Source: Oscillospiraceae bacterium (GTDB lineage: Bacteria > Bacillota > Clostridia > Oscillospirales > Ruminococcaceae). Taken from it: a stretch of DNA of 64,000 nucleotides. A program made the position numbers and the translations under genes. The notes under the pieces were generated by a model that did not search any database, was not told the DNA's origin, and saw only the letters and a program-made list of their open reading frames with translations. Positions 43,737 through 53,033 of the stretch are shown piece after piece (within the stretch, counting starts at the first letter, position 1; each line of letters begins with the position of its first letter). Where the stretch lies: NCBI GenBank assembly GCA_028689635.1, contig JAQVCU010000001.1, forward strand, positions 1-64,000. Direction: 5' to 3'.

Positions 43737-44780
43737 CTATTTCAGCCCGGTTCCCGACAGGATCCGGCCCATGGTTTCCACCGTGCGGTCGACGTCTTTC
43801 CGGGTCACTCCCCAGTGGGTGACAAAGCGGTAAAGCCCGTCCTCCGTACCGCCGATCCGGATGCCTTCCCGGCCCATGGCCTCCACAAATTCCACCTCGG
43901 AAAGCCGGCCGCTGTCCAGCGAGAAAAACACCATATTGATCTGCACCCGGGAAAGATCCAACTCCACGCCGGGCAGTTCCAACAGCCGGCCGGCCAGATA
44001 GCGGGCGTTTTCGTGATCCTCCTCCAGGCGCTGGGTCATGGTCTCCACGGCGATGATGCCCGCCGCGGCTAAGATGCCGCATTGGCGCATGCCGCCCCCC
44101 AGGATCTTGCGGTTTTTCCGCGCCCGCGCGATGAAATCCTCCCGCCCCGCCAGCAGGGAACCCACCGGCGCGCACAGCCCCTTGGATACGCAGAACATGA
44201 CGCTGTCGGCGTGGTTGGCGATCTCTTTGGCCTTTACTTTCAGGGCCACCGCCGCGTTAAAGATGCGCGCGCCGTCCAGATGCACCGGGATGCTGTGCTG
44301 GTAAGAGGCGACGCGGTAGACCTCCCCCATGGCCGCCAGGGGCACCACCGTGCCGCCCGGCAAAGCGTTTTCCACCTCCACCAGGCCGGTGGGCGGGCAG
44401 TGGATATCCTGGGGACGGATGGCCTTTTCCACCATCGCCCCGGTCAAAACGCCGTCCGGCGTTTTGATGGTGCGCAGGTTCACCCCCGAAAGAATGGCCG
44501 GAGCCCCGGCCTCATGCACCACGATGTGGGCGTTTTCCCCGGCGATGACCTCATCCCCGCGGCGGGTATGGGTCATAATGGCAAGCTGGTTGCCCATGGT
44601 GCCGCTGGGCACAAAGAGGGCCGCCTTTTTCCCCAGGGTCTCGGCGGCCAGCTCCTCCAGGCGCCGGACCGTGGGGTCGTCTCCGTAAACGTCGTCCCCC
44701 ACCTCCGCCGCAGCCATGGCCCGGCGCATCTCGCCGGTGGGCTGGGTAACGGTGTCGCTGCGCAGATCGATACTATCCAT
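43737..44780 (-). CDS. ltaE: Low-specificity L-threonine aldolase
   Basis: A 347-aa PLP enzyme splitting threonine to glycine and acetaldehyde. N-terminal [23 protein letters not shown], Asp169 in [11 protein letters not shown] and PLP Lys200 in [19 protein letters not shown] precedes ATG 44780. It lies upstream of the purine operon on the same strand and can supply glycine for it, but it has its own promoter. Confidence 0.94.
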   Translation of the reverse strand: MDSIDLRSDTVTQPTGEMRRAMAAAEVGDDVYGDDPTVRRLEELAAETLGKKAALFVPSGTMGNQLAIMTHTRRGDEVIAGENAHIVVHEAGAPAILSGVNLRTIKTPDGVLTGAMVEKAIRPQDIHCPPTGLVEVENALPGGTVVPLAAMGEVYRVASYQHSIPVHLDGARIFNAAVALKVKAKEIANHADSVMFCVSKGLCAPVGSLLAGREDFIARARKNRKILGGGMRQCGILAAAGIIAVETMTQRLEEDHENARYLAGRLLELPGVELDLSRVQINMVFFSLDSGRLSEVEFVEAMGREGIRIGGTEDGLYRFVTHWGVTRKDVDRTVETMGRILSGTGLK

Positions 44781-44833
44781 AAACAACCTCCCGCAAAATC
44801 TCCCGCCCCGTTTTGAACGGGGCCTGTTCTTTT

Positions 44834-44861
44834 ATTTTACTACGGCCCACGCCCTTGTCAA
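44834..44861 (-). promoter_or_regulatory. Promoter of the threonine aldolase gene
   Basis: On the minus strand TTGACA (44856-44861), 16 bp, TAAAAT (44834-44839). Confidence 0.7.
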
Positions 44862-44910
44862 CCGCCCCGGCACAGGATCCCTCAGCTTTTCATCCCGCCC
44901 CGAATCCCGC

Positions 44911-44938
44911 AAAAAAGCCCCCGGTTTCCCGGGGGCTT
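44911..44938 (-). terminator. Terminator after the third MATE gene
   Basis: AAGCCCCCGG / CCGGGGGCTT with a 4-nt loop; TTTTTT on the minus side. Starts 12 bp beyond the stop. Confidence 0.9.
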
Positions 44939-44949
44939 TGACGGGCCGG

Positions 44950-46347
44950 TCACCAGTCGATGGCCTTTTTCCATTTTCCGCGCCGAAAGCGGACGGTAAA
45001 GAATACCGCCCGGGCGCACATATCGCAGCACATGGCAAACTGACAGCCCATGAGCCCCGCGCCGAGAAGGTTCACCGCCAAAAGCGAGCCCAGCACCCGG
45101 ATGATCCACATGGTACCGCAGACGATATAAAAGGCCCATTTGGTGTCCCCCGCCCCGCGGAGCACGCCGGTCAGGACAATGGGGATGATCTGGATGGGCT
45201 GGATCACCGCCACCATTTTCAGGCATTTCGTCCCCCAGAGGACTACCTCCGGATCACTGCTGAACAGGCCGATGATCTGCGGGGCGAACAGGAACATCCC
45301 CACGCCGGCAAAGCACATGATGATCACCGCCACCCGGCAGCAGATCGAGCCATAGCGCTGGGAAAGCTCCGGCTTGCCCGCCCCCAGGGCCTGTCCAACC
45401 AGGGTTGTAGCCGCCACCGAAAAGGCAAAACCGGGCGTGTAGCCCAGGCTCTCCGCCGTCAGGGAAAGGTGGCTGGCGGCCAGGGCTACTGTGCCAAGGC
45501 CCGTGAGGATAGCGGTCTGCGCCATCTGGCCCAAATTGAGGGTAAGCCGCTCCAGCATGGCGGGAAAACTGATGTGCCACACCAGGCGGAGAAGGTGTCC
45601 GTCCCAGTACAGGCACTCCTGCAGCCGCACCCCGATCCGGCTGCGGCGGGAAAACAGCATAACCGCCATGACCACCCCGCCTACCGCTGTGGAGAGCGCC
45701 GTCGCCGCAGCGGCCCCCGCCACCTGCCACCCGGCCCCCCAGAGAAAGACCTCCTGGCCAAACAGGGTCACCGTGCGCGCGGGATAGATCAGCAGGAAGT
45801 TGCCCGCCACGTTGAGCAGATTGACAAAGGTATTGATGTAAAGCGGCGTCTTGGTGTCTCCATAGCCGCGGAACACCGCTGTAAACACCACCGTGACCGA
45901 TTTGAACAGCATCCCGGCGCCGTTGATAAAGAAATAGGCGGCGGCGGAATCCAGCACGTCCTCCCCTGCGCCCAGCATAGCGGGGATCTGGCGGCTTAGG
46001 GCCATGCACAGCAGGGACAGGGGGATCCCCACCGCCACCGAGACACTGACGGCGCAGCGCACCAGCTTTTTGGCCGCGGCCTCGTCCCCCGCGCCCAGGG
46101 ATCGGGCGATCAGGGCGGTAAAGCCGATGCTCAGGGCCAGGATCAGGTTGTTGATGAGGTTGACCGGCGGCTGGTTGATGGCCACGGCGGCCGTAGCCCA
46201 GGCACCCAGGGACCCCACCATGGCCGTATCCACATACTGCACCATGGTCAGCAGCACCTGCTCTAAAAACACCGGCCACGCCAGCAGCAGCACCGTCTTC
46301 ACCGGCGAAACCGTTTCGTTTGTCAAATCCAGCGGTTTTTTCTCCAT
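44950..46347 (-). CDS. MATE family efflux transporter
   Basis: A 465-aa, 12-helix transporter. The N-terminal half shows LLLAWPVFLEQVLLTMVQYVDTAMVGSLG and the second half LTLNLGQMAQTAILTGLG, typical of a MATE subgroup different from the pair at 11.6-14.3 kb. The open frame extends to 46542, but that stretch lies in the repeat region; ATG 46347 with GAAGAGG is chosen. Substrate unknown. Monocistronic. Confidence 0.92.
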   Translation of the reverse strand: MEKKPLDLTNETVSPVKTVLLLAWPVFLEQVLLTMVQYVDTAMVGSLGAWATAAVAINQPPVNLINNLILALSIGFTALIARSLGAGDEAAAKKLVRCAVSVSVAVGIPLSLLCMALSRQIPAMLGAGEDVLDSAAAYFFINGAGMLFKSVTVVFTAVFRGYGDTKTPLYINTFVNLLNVAGNFLLIYPARTVTLFGQEVFLWGAGWQVAGAAAATALSTAVGGVVMAVMLFSRRSRIGVRLQECLYWDGHLLRLVWHISFPAMLERLTLNLGQMAQTAILTGLGTVALAASHLSLTAESLGYTPGFAFSVAATTLVGQALGAGKPELSQRYGSICCRVAVIIMCFAGVGMFLFAPQIIGLFSSDPEVVLWGTKCLKMVAVIQPIQIIPIVLTGVLRGAGDTKWAFYIVCGTMWIIRVLGSLLAVNLLGAGLMGCQFAMCCDMCARAVFFTVRFRRGKWKKAIDW

Positions 46348-46423
46348 CTGTCCTCTTCCCCGGCGGCCGCGGCCGCCTTTCCTTCCCACGGCAAGGCAAA
46401 TTTTATCTGTCGTGATCATATTC

Positions 46424-46603
46424 CGCAAAGCACAGCCGCCGCTTCTGCCCTCGCCCGCAGGTCGGCCATATAAATCGGGTATCATAACTGCGTTGCGGTT
46501 ATGATACCATGAGCGCGAAGCACAAATGGGATCATTGGCCATGCCCGTAGGGCGGCCATAAAAATCAAGTATAATAACTGCGTCGCGGTTATTATAGCAC
46601 AGC
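46424..46603. repeat. Two tandem ~90-bp repeat units, each with a hairpin
   Basis: The two units are offset by exactly 90 bp (CGCAAAGCACA at 46424 and CGCGAAGCACA at 46514; GCCCGCAG at 46453 and GCCCGTAG at 46543), with about 84% identity over the best 57 bp. Hairpin A is 46478-46508 (GGTATCATAAC / GTTATGATACC) and hairpin B 46570-46596 (TATAATAAC / GTTATTATA), with near-identical 9-nt loops. The C-G pair 46483/46503 in A is an A-T pair in B. The rest of 46348-46730 shows nothing recognisable. Confidence 0.8.
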
Positions 46604-46730
46604 CCCCCAGGGGCGGGGAAGCAGATAATTTGCCAAATTTCGCCGGAAAAACTGTATCCTCTGACAGGGCGTCCCTTTGGAATGGCCTATTGTATGGCGC
46701 TTTGCTCCTTGGGCTTTTTGCCGGGCAGGC

Positions 46731-46767
46731 AAAAAAACAGACGCGCCGTCCCGGGGGACGGCGCGTC
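46731..46767 (-). terminator. Second terminator after ppdK
   Basis: Perfect 13-bp arms GACGCGCCGTCCC / GGGACGGCGCGTC, with TGTTTTTTT on the minus side. Confidence 0.9.
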
Positions 46768-46778
46768 TTGCTTTGCCA

Positions 46779-46821
46779 TAAAAAGCGGCGGCCCCGTTCC
46801 CGCTAAGCTGGCGCGGGGCCG
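46779..46821 (-). terminator. First terminator after ppdK
   Basis: On the minus strand CGGCCCCG / CGGGGCCG around a 17-nt loop with a later TTTTT, 10 bp beyond the stop. Two terminators in tandem follow ppdK. Confidence 0.65.
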
Positions 46822-46830
46822 TAAACTTTT

Positions 46831-49464
46831 TTAGTTTCTGGGGGTTCTGATGGCAGCCTGAGCGGCAGCCAGCTTCGCGATCGGCACGCGGAAGGGAGAG
46901 CAGGAGACGTAGGTCAGGCCAGCCTTGTGGCAGAACTCCACAGAGGACGGGTCGCCGCCGTGCTCGCCGCAGATGCCCAGCTTGATGTCGGGGCGGGTGG
47001 ATTTGCCGAGCTTGGCAGCCATTTCCACCAGTTTGCCGACGCCGGTCTGATCCAGCTTCGCAAAGGGATCGTTCTCATAGATCTTCTTGTCGTAATAGGC
47101 GTCCAGGAACTTGCCGGCGTCATCACGGCTGAAGCCGAAGGTCATCTGAGTCAGATCGTTGGTGCCGAAGGAGAAGAACTCGGCCTCCTTGGCGATCTCG
47201 TCAGCGGTCAGGGCCGCGCGGGGGATCTCGATCATGGTGCCGACTTTGTAGTGCAGGTCGGAACCGGCCGCTTTGATCTCGGCGTCAGCGGTCTCGGTGA
47301 CCACCTTCTTGACATAAGCCAGCTCTTTGATCTCGCCAACCAGGGGGATCATGATCTCGGGAACGACTTTCCAGTCGGGGTGTTTTTTCTGAACATTCAG
47401 AGCCGCTTTGATCACAGCCTTGGTCTGCATCTCAGCGATCTCCGGATAGGTGACAGCCAGACGGCAGCCACGATGGCCCATCATGGGGTTGAACTCGTGC
47501 AGGGAGGCGATGATGGCCTTGATGTCCGCAACGGTTTTGCCCATGGCTTTGGCCAGAGACTCGATGTCCTTCTCCTCAGTGGGGACGAACTCATGCAGAG
47601 GCGGATCCAGGAAGCGGATGGTGACAGGGCAGCCTTCCATGGCCTCGTACAGGGCCTCGAAGTCGCCCTGCTGCATGGGCTCCAGGACAGACAGCGCTTT
47701 CTTTCTCTGTTCCACAGTATCGGAGCAGATCATCTCGCGGATGGCGGGGATTCTGTCCTCGTTGAAGAACATGTGCTCGGTACGGCACAGGCCAATGCCC
47801 TCGGCGCCCAGGCTCTTGGCCTTCTTGGCGTCGGCAGGGGTGTCGGCGTTGGTGCGAACCTGCATCTGACGGTATTTGTCGGTCCATTCCATGACGCGGC
47901 CAAACTCTCCGCCGATGGAAGCGTCCACGGTGGGGATGATGCCGTCATAGATGTTGCCGGTGGAGCCGTTGATGGAGATATAGTCGCCCTCGTGGTAGGT
48001 CTTGCCAGCCAGCTCGAACTTCTTGTTCTCCTCGTCCATGTTGATGGCGGAGCAGCCGGACACGCAGCAGGTGCCCATGCCGCGGGCCACAACGGCGGCG
48101 TGAGAGGTCATACCGCCACGGACAGTCAGGATACCCTGAGCGGCCTTCATGCCCTCGATGTCCTCAGGAGAAGTCTCCAGACGGACCAGGACGACCTTTT
48201 CGCCTTTGGCAGCCCACTCTTTGGCGTCCTCAGCGGTGAAGACGATGCGGCCGCAGGCAGCGCCGGGAGAGGCGGCCAGGGCTTTGCCCACGGGCTGGGC
48301 TTTTTTCAGAGCCGCGGAGTCAAACTGCGGGTGCAGCAGGGCGTCCAGGGTTCTGGGATCAATCATCAGAACGGCCTCTTTGTCGCTGATCATGCCCTCG
48401 TCCACCAGGTCGCAGGCGATCTTCAAAGCGGCGGAAGCGGTGCGCTTGCCGTTACGGGTCTGCAGCATGTAGAGTTTTTTGTCCTCGATGGTGAACTCCA
48501 TATCCTGCATATCGCGGTAATGGTTCTCCAGGGTGTAGCAGATCTCGACAAACTGTTTGTAAACAGCGGGCATAACTTCTTCCAGCTGAGCAATGGGCTG
48601 GGGGGTGCGCACGCCGGCTACGACGTCCTCGCCCTGGGCGTTCATCAGGAACTCACCGAAGAGTTTCTTTTCGCCGGTGGCGGGGTTACGGGTAAAGGCA
48701 ACGCCGGTACCGGAGGTATCGCCCATGTTGCCGAAAGCCATCATCTGCACGTTGACAGCGGTACCCCAGGAATAGGGGATATCGTTGTCGCGGCGGTAAA
48801 CGTTGGCGCGGGGGTTATCCCAGGAGCGGAATACGGCTTTGATGGCGCCCATCAGCTGCTCTTTGGGATCGGTGGGGAATTCCTCGCCGATTTTGGATTT
48901 GTATTCGGCTTTGAACTGGGTAGCCAGCTCTTTCAGGTCGTCAGCGGTGAGCTCTACGTCCTGAGAAACGCCTTTTTCCGCTTTCATCTTATCGATGAGC
49001 TGCTCGAAGAATTTCTTGCCGACTTCCATAACGACGTCGGAATACATCTGGATAAATCTTCTGTAGCAGTCATAAGCCCAGCGGGGGTTGCCGGATTTTT
49101 TGGCCATAACTTCGACCACCTGCTCGTTCAGGCCCAGGTTCAGGATGGTGTCCATCATGCCGGGCATGGAAGCGCGGGCGCCGGAACGGACGGAAACGAG
49201 AAGCGGGTTCTCGATATCGCCGAACTTTTTGCCGGTGATCTCTTCCATCTTGGCTACATTATTCATGATCTCAGCCTGAATGGAATCGTTGATCTTGCGG
49301 CCGTCCTCATAGTACTGGGTGCAGGCTTCGGTGGTGATGGTGAAACCCTGGGGAACGGGAAGACCGAGGTTGGTCATTTCCGCAAGGTTCGCGCCTTTGC
49401 CGCCGAGCAGCTCTCTCATGGAGCCGTTTCCCTCGCTGAACAGGTAAACAAATTTCTTGCTCAT
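46831..49464 (-). CDS. ppdK: Pyruvate, phosphate dikinase
   Basis: An 877-aa enzyme interconverting pyruvate, ATP and Pi with PEP, AMP and PPi. N-terminal ATP-grasp domain (GGKGANLAEM), central phospho-His domain with GGMTSHAAVVARGMG, and C-terminal PEP/pyruvate barrel with GICGEHGGDPSSV holding the catalytic Cys region. In anaerobes it serves PPi-linked glycolysis or gluconeogenesis. AGGAGG precedes ATG 49464. Codon choice is more biased than in neighbours (many AAG, GAC, CTG), suggesting high expression. No PPDK regulatory protein gene is adjacent. Confidence 0.98.
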   Translation of the reverse strand: MSKKFVYLFSEGNGSMRELLGGKGANLAEMTNLGLPVPQGFTITTEACTQYYEDGRKINDSIQAEIMNNVAKMEEITGKKFGDIENPLLVSVRSGARASMPGMMDTILNLGLNEQVVEVMAKKSGNPRWAYDCYRRFIQMYSDVVMEVGKKFFEQLIDKMKAEKGVSQDVELTADDLKELATQFKAEYKSKIGEEFPTDPKEQLMGAIKAVFRSWDNPRANVYRRDNDIPYSWGTAVNVQMMAFGNMGDTSGTGVAFTRNPATGEKKLFGEFLMNAQGEDVVAGVRTPQPIAQLEEVMPAVYKQFVEICYTLENHYRDMQDMEFTIEDKKLYMLQTRNGKRTASAALKIACDLVDEGMISDKEAVLMIDPRTLDALLHPQFDSAALKKAQPVGKALAASPGAACGRIVFTAEDAKEWAAKGEKVVLVRLETSPEDIEGMKAAQGILTVRGGMTSHAAVVARGMGTCCVSGCSAINMDEENKKFELAGKTYHEGDYISINGSTGNIYDGIIPTVDASIGGEFGRVMEWTDKYRQMQVRTNADTPADAKKAKSLGAEGIGLCRTEHMFFNEDRIPAIREMICSDTVEQRKKALSVLEPMQQGDFEALYEAMEGCPVTIRFLDPPLHEFVPTEEKDIESLAKAMGKTVADIKAIIASLHEFNPMMGHRGCRLAVTYPEIAEMQTKAVIKAALNVQKKHPDWKVVPEIMIPLVGEIKELAYVKKVVTETADAEIKAAGSDLHYKVGTMIEIPRAALTADEIAKEAEFFSFGTNDLTQMTFGFSRDDAGKFLDAYYDKKIYENDPFAKLDQTGVGKLVEMAAKLGKSTRPDIKLGICGEHGGDPSSVEFCHKAGLTYVSCSPFRVPIAKLAAAQAAIRTPRN

Positions 49465-49581
49465 TGGAATTACCTCCTAAATTATTTTTGCAGTCACACC
49501 GCCGGGCAGGGCCCAAAAAAAGCCGCTTTGCCCACGCGGACATAAAGCCTATCTCCAAATAAAGGCAGTAGGCACGGAAAT

Positions 49582-49590
49582 ATTATATCA
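49582..49590 (-). promoter_or_regulatory. Extended -10 promoter of ppdK
   Basis: On the minus strand TGATATAAT: TATAAT with the TG extension. No good -35 lies 17 bp further up, as is usual for extended -10 promoters. Confidence 0.6.
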
Positions 49591-49678
49591 GACCCGCCGC
49601 TGTTTTGCTATATATTTGACAAAAAAAATACCGCTCAAGCGAATTTCTGTACATTTACTGAAAAGTTCCCGGAATCCC

Positions 49679-49707
49679 TTGCAAATACTCATGAAAATTG
49701 CAATAAT
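49679..49707 (+). promoter_or_regulatory. Probable promoter of glmU
   Basis: TTGCAA (49679-49684), 17 bp, AATAAT (49702-49707), giving a leader of about 110 nt. The ppdK-glmU interval 49465-49822 holds this and the ppdK promoter only. Confidence 0.5.
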
Positions 49708-49822
49708 ATGGAGTGATTGGCTACCGCCCGGGCGGATCGGCCCCCTCTGCGTCTCGCCCTCCACGGGGCTTTTGCCGCCGGGCGCCGCCCATTTTACAAC
49801 AAAAACGGAAGGGTGTTGCATT

Positions 49823-51208
49823 TTGCAAAACGTCTGCGCTGTGATCCTCGCCGCCGGAGACGGCAAACGCATGAAATCCCAAAAGCCGAAAGTTTTGTGC
49901 GAGGTGCTCTTCCGCCCCATGGCGCGCTGGGTGGCGGACGCCCTTTCCGCCGCCGGGATCCGGGAGCTGTGCGCCGTCTGCGGCGCCGGGGCCGGCCTGG
50001 TGCAGGCCGCCCTTCCGGAATGCGAAACCGTGCTGCAGGAAAAACGCCTGGGCACCGGCCACGCCGTGACGCAGGCCCGCGCCTTTTTGGAGCGGCGGCG
50101 GGACGATGACTGTCTGGTGCTCTGCGGCGACGCGCCCTTCATCAGCCCCGAGGCCATCGCCGCCTCTTTGAAGCTGCACCGCTCCTGTGACGCCGCCGTC
50201 ACTCTGATCACAGCCAGCCTGGAGGACCCCACGGGGTACGGGCGCATCCTGCGGGACAGCGAGGGCCGGGTAACGGCCATTGTGGAGCAGGCCGACGCCA
50301 GCGAGGATGAAGCTGCCATCCGCGAAGTCAATTCCGGCGCCTATTGGTTCCGCACCGGCTTTTTGCTGGAGGCCCTCTCCCATCTTGCCCCGGCCAACGC
50401 CCAGGGGGAGTATTACCTCACCGATACCGTGGGTTGGGCCGTCTCCCAGGGGCTTTCCGTGGCGGGCTGGCGATCCCCCGACGCCGACGTGATCCGCGGG
50501 GCCAACGACCGCGCGGGGCTTTTGGCCCTCAACGAAGCGGCCCGCCGCCGGGTGCTGCAAAAGCACCTGCAAAACGGCGTGGAGATCTTGGTCTCCGACG
50601 GCGTCATCATCGCCGCCGACGCTGTCATCGGCCCGGATACCGTCATCCTGCCCGGCACGGTCATTAAGCCCGGCTGCGTCATCGGCTCCGGCTGCGTCAT
50701 CGGCCCCAACACCATGCTGGAGCAGTCCGTCCTGGGGGACGGCTGCATCGTCAACGCCTCCCAGATCGAATTTTCAAAACTGGGGGCGCGGGTAAAGCTG
50801 GGCCCGTTTTCCCATGTCCGCCCGAACAGCTGCCTTCTGGACGGCGCCAAAGTGGGCAATTTTGTGGAGATCAAGAACTCCACCGTGGGGGAAAAGACCG
50901 CCGTGGCCCATCTGACCTATGTGGGCGACAGCGACGTAGGGGCCCGGGTAAATTTTGGCTGCGGCACCGTCACGGTCAACTACGACGGGTTTCATAAATA
51001 TCGCACCGTCATCGGCGACGACGTGTTCATTGGCTGCAACGCCAACCTCATCGCGCCGGTTACCATCGGGGACGGCTGCCTGATCGCCGCCGGCTCCACC
51101 ATTACCGAGGACGTCCCCGCCGACGCTCTGGCCATCGCCCGGGCGCGGCAGCTCAACCGGCCGGACTGGGCGCGGCAGCGCCGGGCCCGCCTGGCGCCCA
51201 AGGAGTGA
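49823..51208 (+). CDS. glmU: Bifunctional UDP-GlcNAc pyrophosphorylase / GlcN-1-P acetyltransferase
   Basis: A 461-aa cytoplasmic enzyme making UDP-GlcNAc for peptidoglycan. Uridyltransferase domain (1-235) begins [17 protein letters not shown]; the left-handed beta-helix acetyltransferase domain (about 250-445) has hexapeptide repeats and the [12 protein letters not shown] active-site stretch. There is no ATG near the proper N-terminus: the start is TTG 49823 with GGAAGGG nine bases upstream. Followed by prs, pth and mfd, the order known from many Firmicutes. Confidence 0.95.
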   Translation: MQNVCAVILAAGDGKRMKSQKPKVLCEVLFRPMARWVADALSAAGIRELCAVCGAGAGLVQAALPECETVLQEKRLGTGHAVTQARAFLERRRDDDCLVLCGDAPFISPEAIAASLKLHRSCDAAVTLITASLEDPTGYGRILRDSEGRVTAIVEQADASEDEAAIREVNSGAYWFRTGFLLEALSHLAPANAQGEYYLTDTVGWAVSQGLSVAGWRSPDADVIRGANDRAGLLALNEAARRRVLQKHLQNGVEILVSDGVIIAADAVIGPDTVILPGTVIKPGCVIGSGCVIGPNTMLEQSVLGDGCIVNASQIEFSKLGARVKLGPFSHVRPNSCLLDGAKVGNFVEIKNSTVGEKTAVAHLTYVGDSDVGARVNFGCGTVTVNYDGFHKYRTVIGDDVFIGCNANLIAPVTIGDGCLIAAGSTITEDVPADALAIARARQLNRPDWARQRRARLAPKE

Positions 51209-51287
51209 CCCCCGGCGCCAGCCACAAAAAACCGGCGCCAGGGCAAAACGACAAAGAACCATAAAACGCTGCAAGGGAGTTTTTTTC

Positions 51288-52247
51288 ATGAATCTGCACG
51301 GCAAGGATATTAAAATTTTCGCCGCCAACGGCTGCCCCACCGTGGCGGATCACATCGCCCGGGCGCTGGGCGTCCCCATGGGCAAATGTGAAGTGACCCG
51401 TTTTTCCGACGGGGAGATCGCCGTCTCCATCCAGGAATCCGTGCGCGGCTCCGACGTGTTCGTGGTACAGTCCACCTGCCCGCCGGTCAACGACAACCTG
51501 ATGGAGCTGCTTATCCTCATCGACGCTTTCAAACGCGCCAGCGCCGGTCGCATCACCGCCGTGATCCCTTATCTGGGTTATGCCCGGCAGGATCGCAAGG
51601 CCAAGGCCCGCGACCCCATCTCCGCAAAGCTGGTGGCAGATCTGATCACCGTCTCCGGCGCGGACCGCGTGCTCACCATGGATCTGCACGCGCCGCAGAT
51701 CCAGGGCTTTTTCGACATCCCCGTGGATCATCTGCTGGGGGTGCCCATTATGGCCCCTTTCTTTGAAGAAAAGTTCAAGGGCTGCCTTTCCGAGATCGTC
51801 GTCGTTTCTCCGGATCTCGGCTCTGTCAACCGCGCCCGCAAATTTGCCGAGCGCATCGACGCCCCCCTGGCCATCATCGATAAGCGCCGCCCCAAAGCCA
51901 ACGCCTGCGAAGTGATGAACATCATCGGCGACGTAGCGGGGAAAAAGGTCATCATCGTAGACGACCTGATCGACACGGCGGGCACCCTGTGCAACGGCGC
52001 CCGGGCCCTGATGGAGCTGGGCGGCGCGGCGGAGGTATACGCCTGCGCCACCCACGGCGTGCTCTCGGGCCCCGCCCTCTCCCACCTGGAGAACAGCGTC
52101 ATCAAGGAGCTGGTCCTGCTAGATACCATCCCCCTGCCCGAATCGAAAAAAATCGGCAAGATCACCACCGTCCCCGTGGGGCCGGTGTTCGCCGAGGCCA
52201 TCGAGCGCATCTACACCGACAAGCCCGTTTCCCCGCTGTTTGTCTGA
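51288..52247 (+). CDS. prs: Ribose-phosphate pyrophosphokinase
   Basis: A 319-aa class I PRPP synthetase making PRPP from ribose-5-P and ATP, feeding purine, pyrimidine and NAD synthesis. [34 protein letters not shown] with catalytic Lys/Arg, and the PRPP loop [21 protein letters not shown] precedes ATG 51288, 79 bp after glmU. Confidence 0.97.
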   Translation: MNLHGKDIKIFAANGCPTVADHIARALGVPMGKCEVTRFSDGEIAVSIQESVRGSDVFVVQSTCPPVNDNLMELLILIDAFKRASAGRITAVIPYLGYARQDRKAKARDPISAKLVADLITVSGADRVLTMDLHAPQIQGFFDIPVDHLLGVPIMAPFFEEKFKGCLSEIVVVSPDLGSVNRARKFAERIDAPLAIIDKRRPKANACEVMNIIGDVAGKKVIIVDDLIDTAGTLCNGARALMELGGAAEVYACATHGVLSGPALSHLENSVIKELVLLDTIPLPESKKIGKITTVPVGPVFAEAIERIYTDKPVSPLFV

Positions 52248-52263
52248 GCCATTGTTTTCCACA

Positions 52264-52291
52264 CCCCGTGGGGCGCGCCCCACGGGGCTTT
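52264..52291 (+). terminator. Hairpin after prs (partial terminator)
   Basis: CCCCGTGGGGC / GCCCCACGGGG, a near-perfect palindrome followed by CTTTT only. Likely to attenuate, not stop, transcription into pth-mfd. Confidence 0.5.
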
Positions 52292-52378
52292 TGGCCGTTT
52301 GGCCTTTCGCGCGCACCGGCTGCGGCCGTTCAATTTTTTTGGGGGACATGCCCCCTGCGAGATCGGAGAGAGATCATT

Positions 52379-52999
52379 ATGGATATTTTTGACAAGCTCT
52401 TTGCCGCCAAAAACCCCCAGCCCTCCGGGCCGGTGGAATTCATCGTGGCAGGCCTGGGGAACCCCGGGAAAGAATATGAAAGCACCCGGCACAACGCCGG
52501 GTTCCTGGCGGTGGACCGTATTGCCGCCGCCCTGGGGATCCGGGTGGATCGCCTTAAGTTCAAATCCTTATGCGGCGAGGCGGTCATCGAAGGGCGGCGG
52601 GTGCTGTTTTTAAAGCCCGCCACCTTTATGAACCTCTCTGGCCAGGCGGTGACCGAGGCCATGAGCTTTTACAAGATCCCCGCGGAACGGGTGCTCATCC
52701 TCTACGACGACATCTCCCTGGATCCCGGCCGCCTGCGCATCCGGCGCCGGGGCTCCGACGGCGGCCACAACGGCATGAAGAACATCATCTACCTTGCGGG
52801 GGAGGATTCTTTCCCCCGGGTAAAGATCGGCGTGGGGGCAAAGCCCCATCCGGATTACAACCTGGCGGACTGGGTCACAAGCCGCTTTTCCGACGGGGAG
52901 CGCAAAGCATTGGACGGCGCGCTGGAACATACCATAGATATCGTAAAGCTTGTGGTCGGCGGAAAGATCGACGAAGCCATGAACCGCTACAATTCGTAA
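52379..52999 (+). CDS. pth: Peptidyl-tRNA hydrolase
   Basis: A 206-aa enzyme freeing tRNA from stalled peptidyl-tRNA. VAGLGNPGKEYESTRHNAGF contains the catalytic His, with FMNLSGQAV, YDDISLDPGRLRIRRRGSDGGHNGMKNI all conserved. Start ATG 52379 (GGAGAGA upstream) adds a 20-residue N-terminal extension before the usual start, as seen in some relatives. An internal GTG near residue 18 lacks a site. Confidence 0.96.
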   Translation: MDIFDKLFAAKNPQPSGPVEFIVAGLGNPGKEYESTRHNAGFLAVDRIAAALGIRVDRLKFKSLCGEAVIEGRRVLFLKPATFMNLSGQAVTEAMSFYKIPAERVLILYDDISLDPGRLRIRRRGSDGGHNGMKNIIYLAGEDSFPRVKIGVGAKPHPDYNLADWVTSRFSDGERKALDGALEHTIDIVKLVVGGKIDEAMNRYNS

Positions 53000-53033
53000 A
53001 ACGCCGGGCAGCTGCCCAAAAGGGGGAACCGTC

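Noticed and set aside
46348..46542. 65-codon N-terminal extension of the third MATE transporter
   Set aside because: It reads through the hairpin repeat region, has no ribosome site and does not match the family; ATG 46347 fits.
46424..46603. CRISPR array
   Set aside because: Only two imperfect units, long hairpin-bearing repeats, no unique spacers and no cas genes.
52264..52291. Full terminator splitting prs from pth-mfd
   Set aside because: The palindrome is strong but the T run is only four bases, and no promoter is evident before pth, so read-through is more likely.
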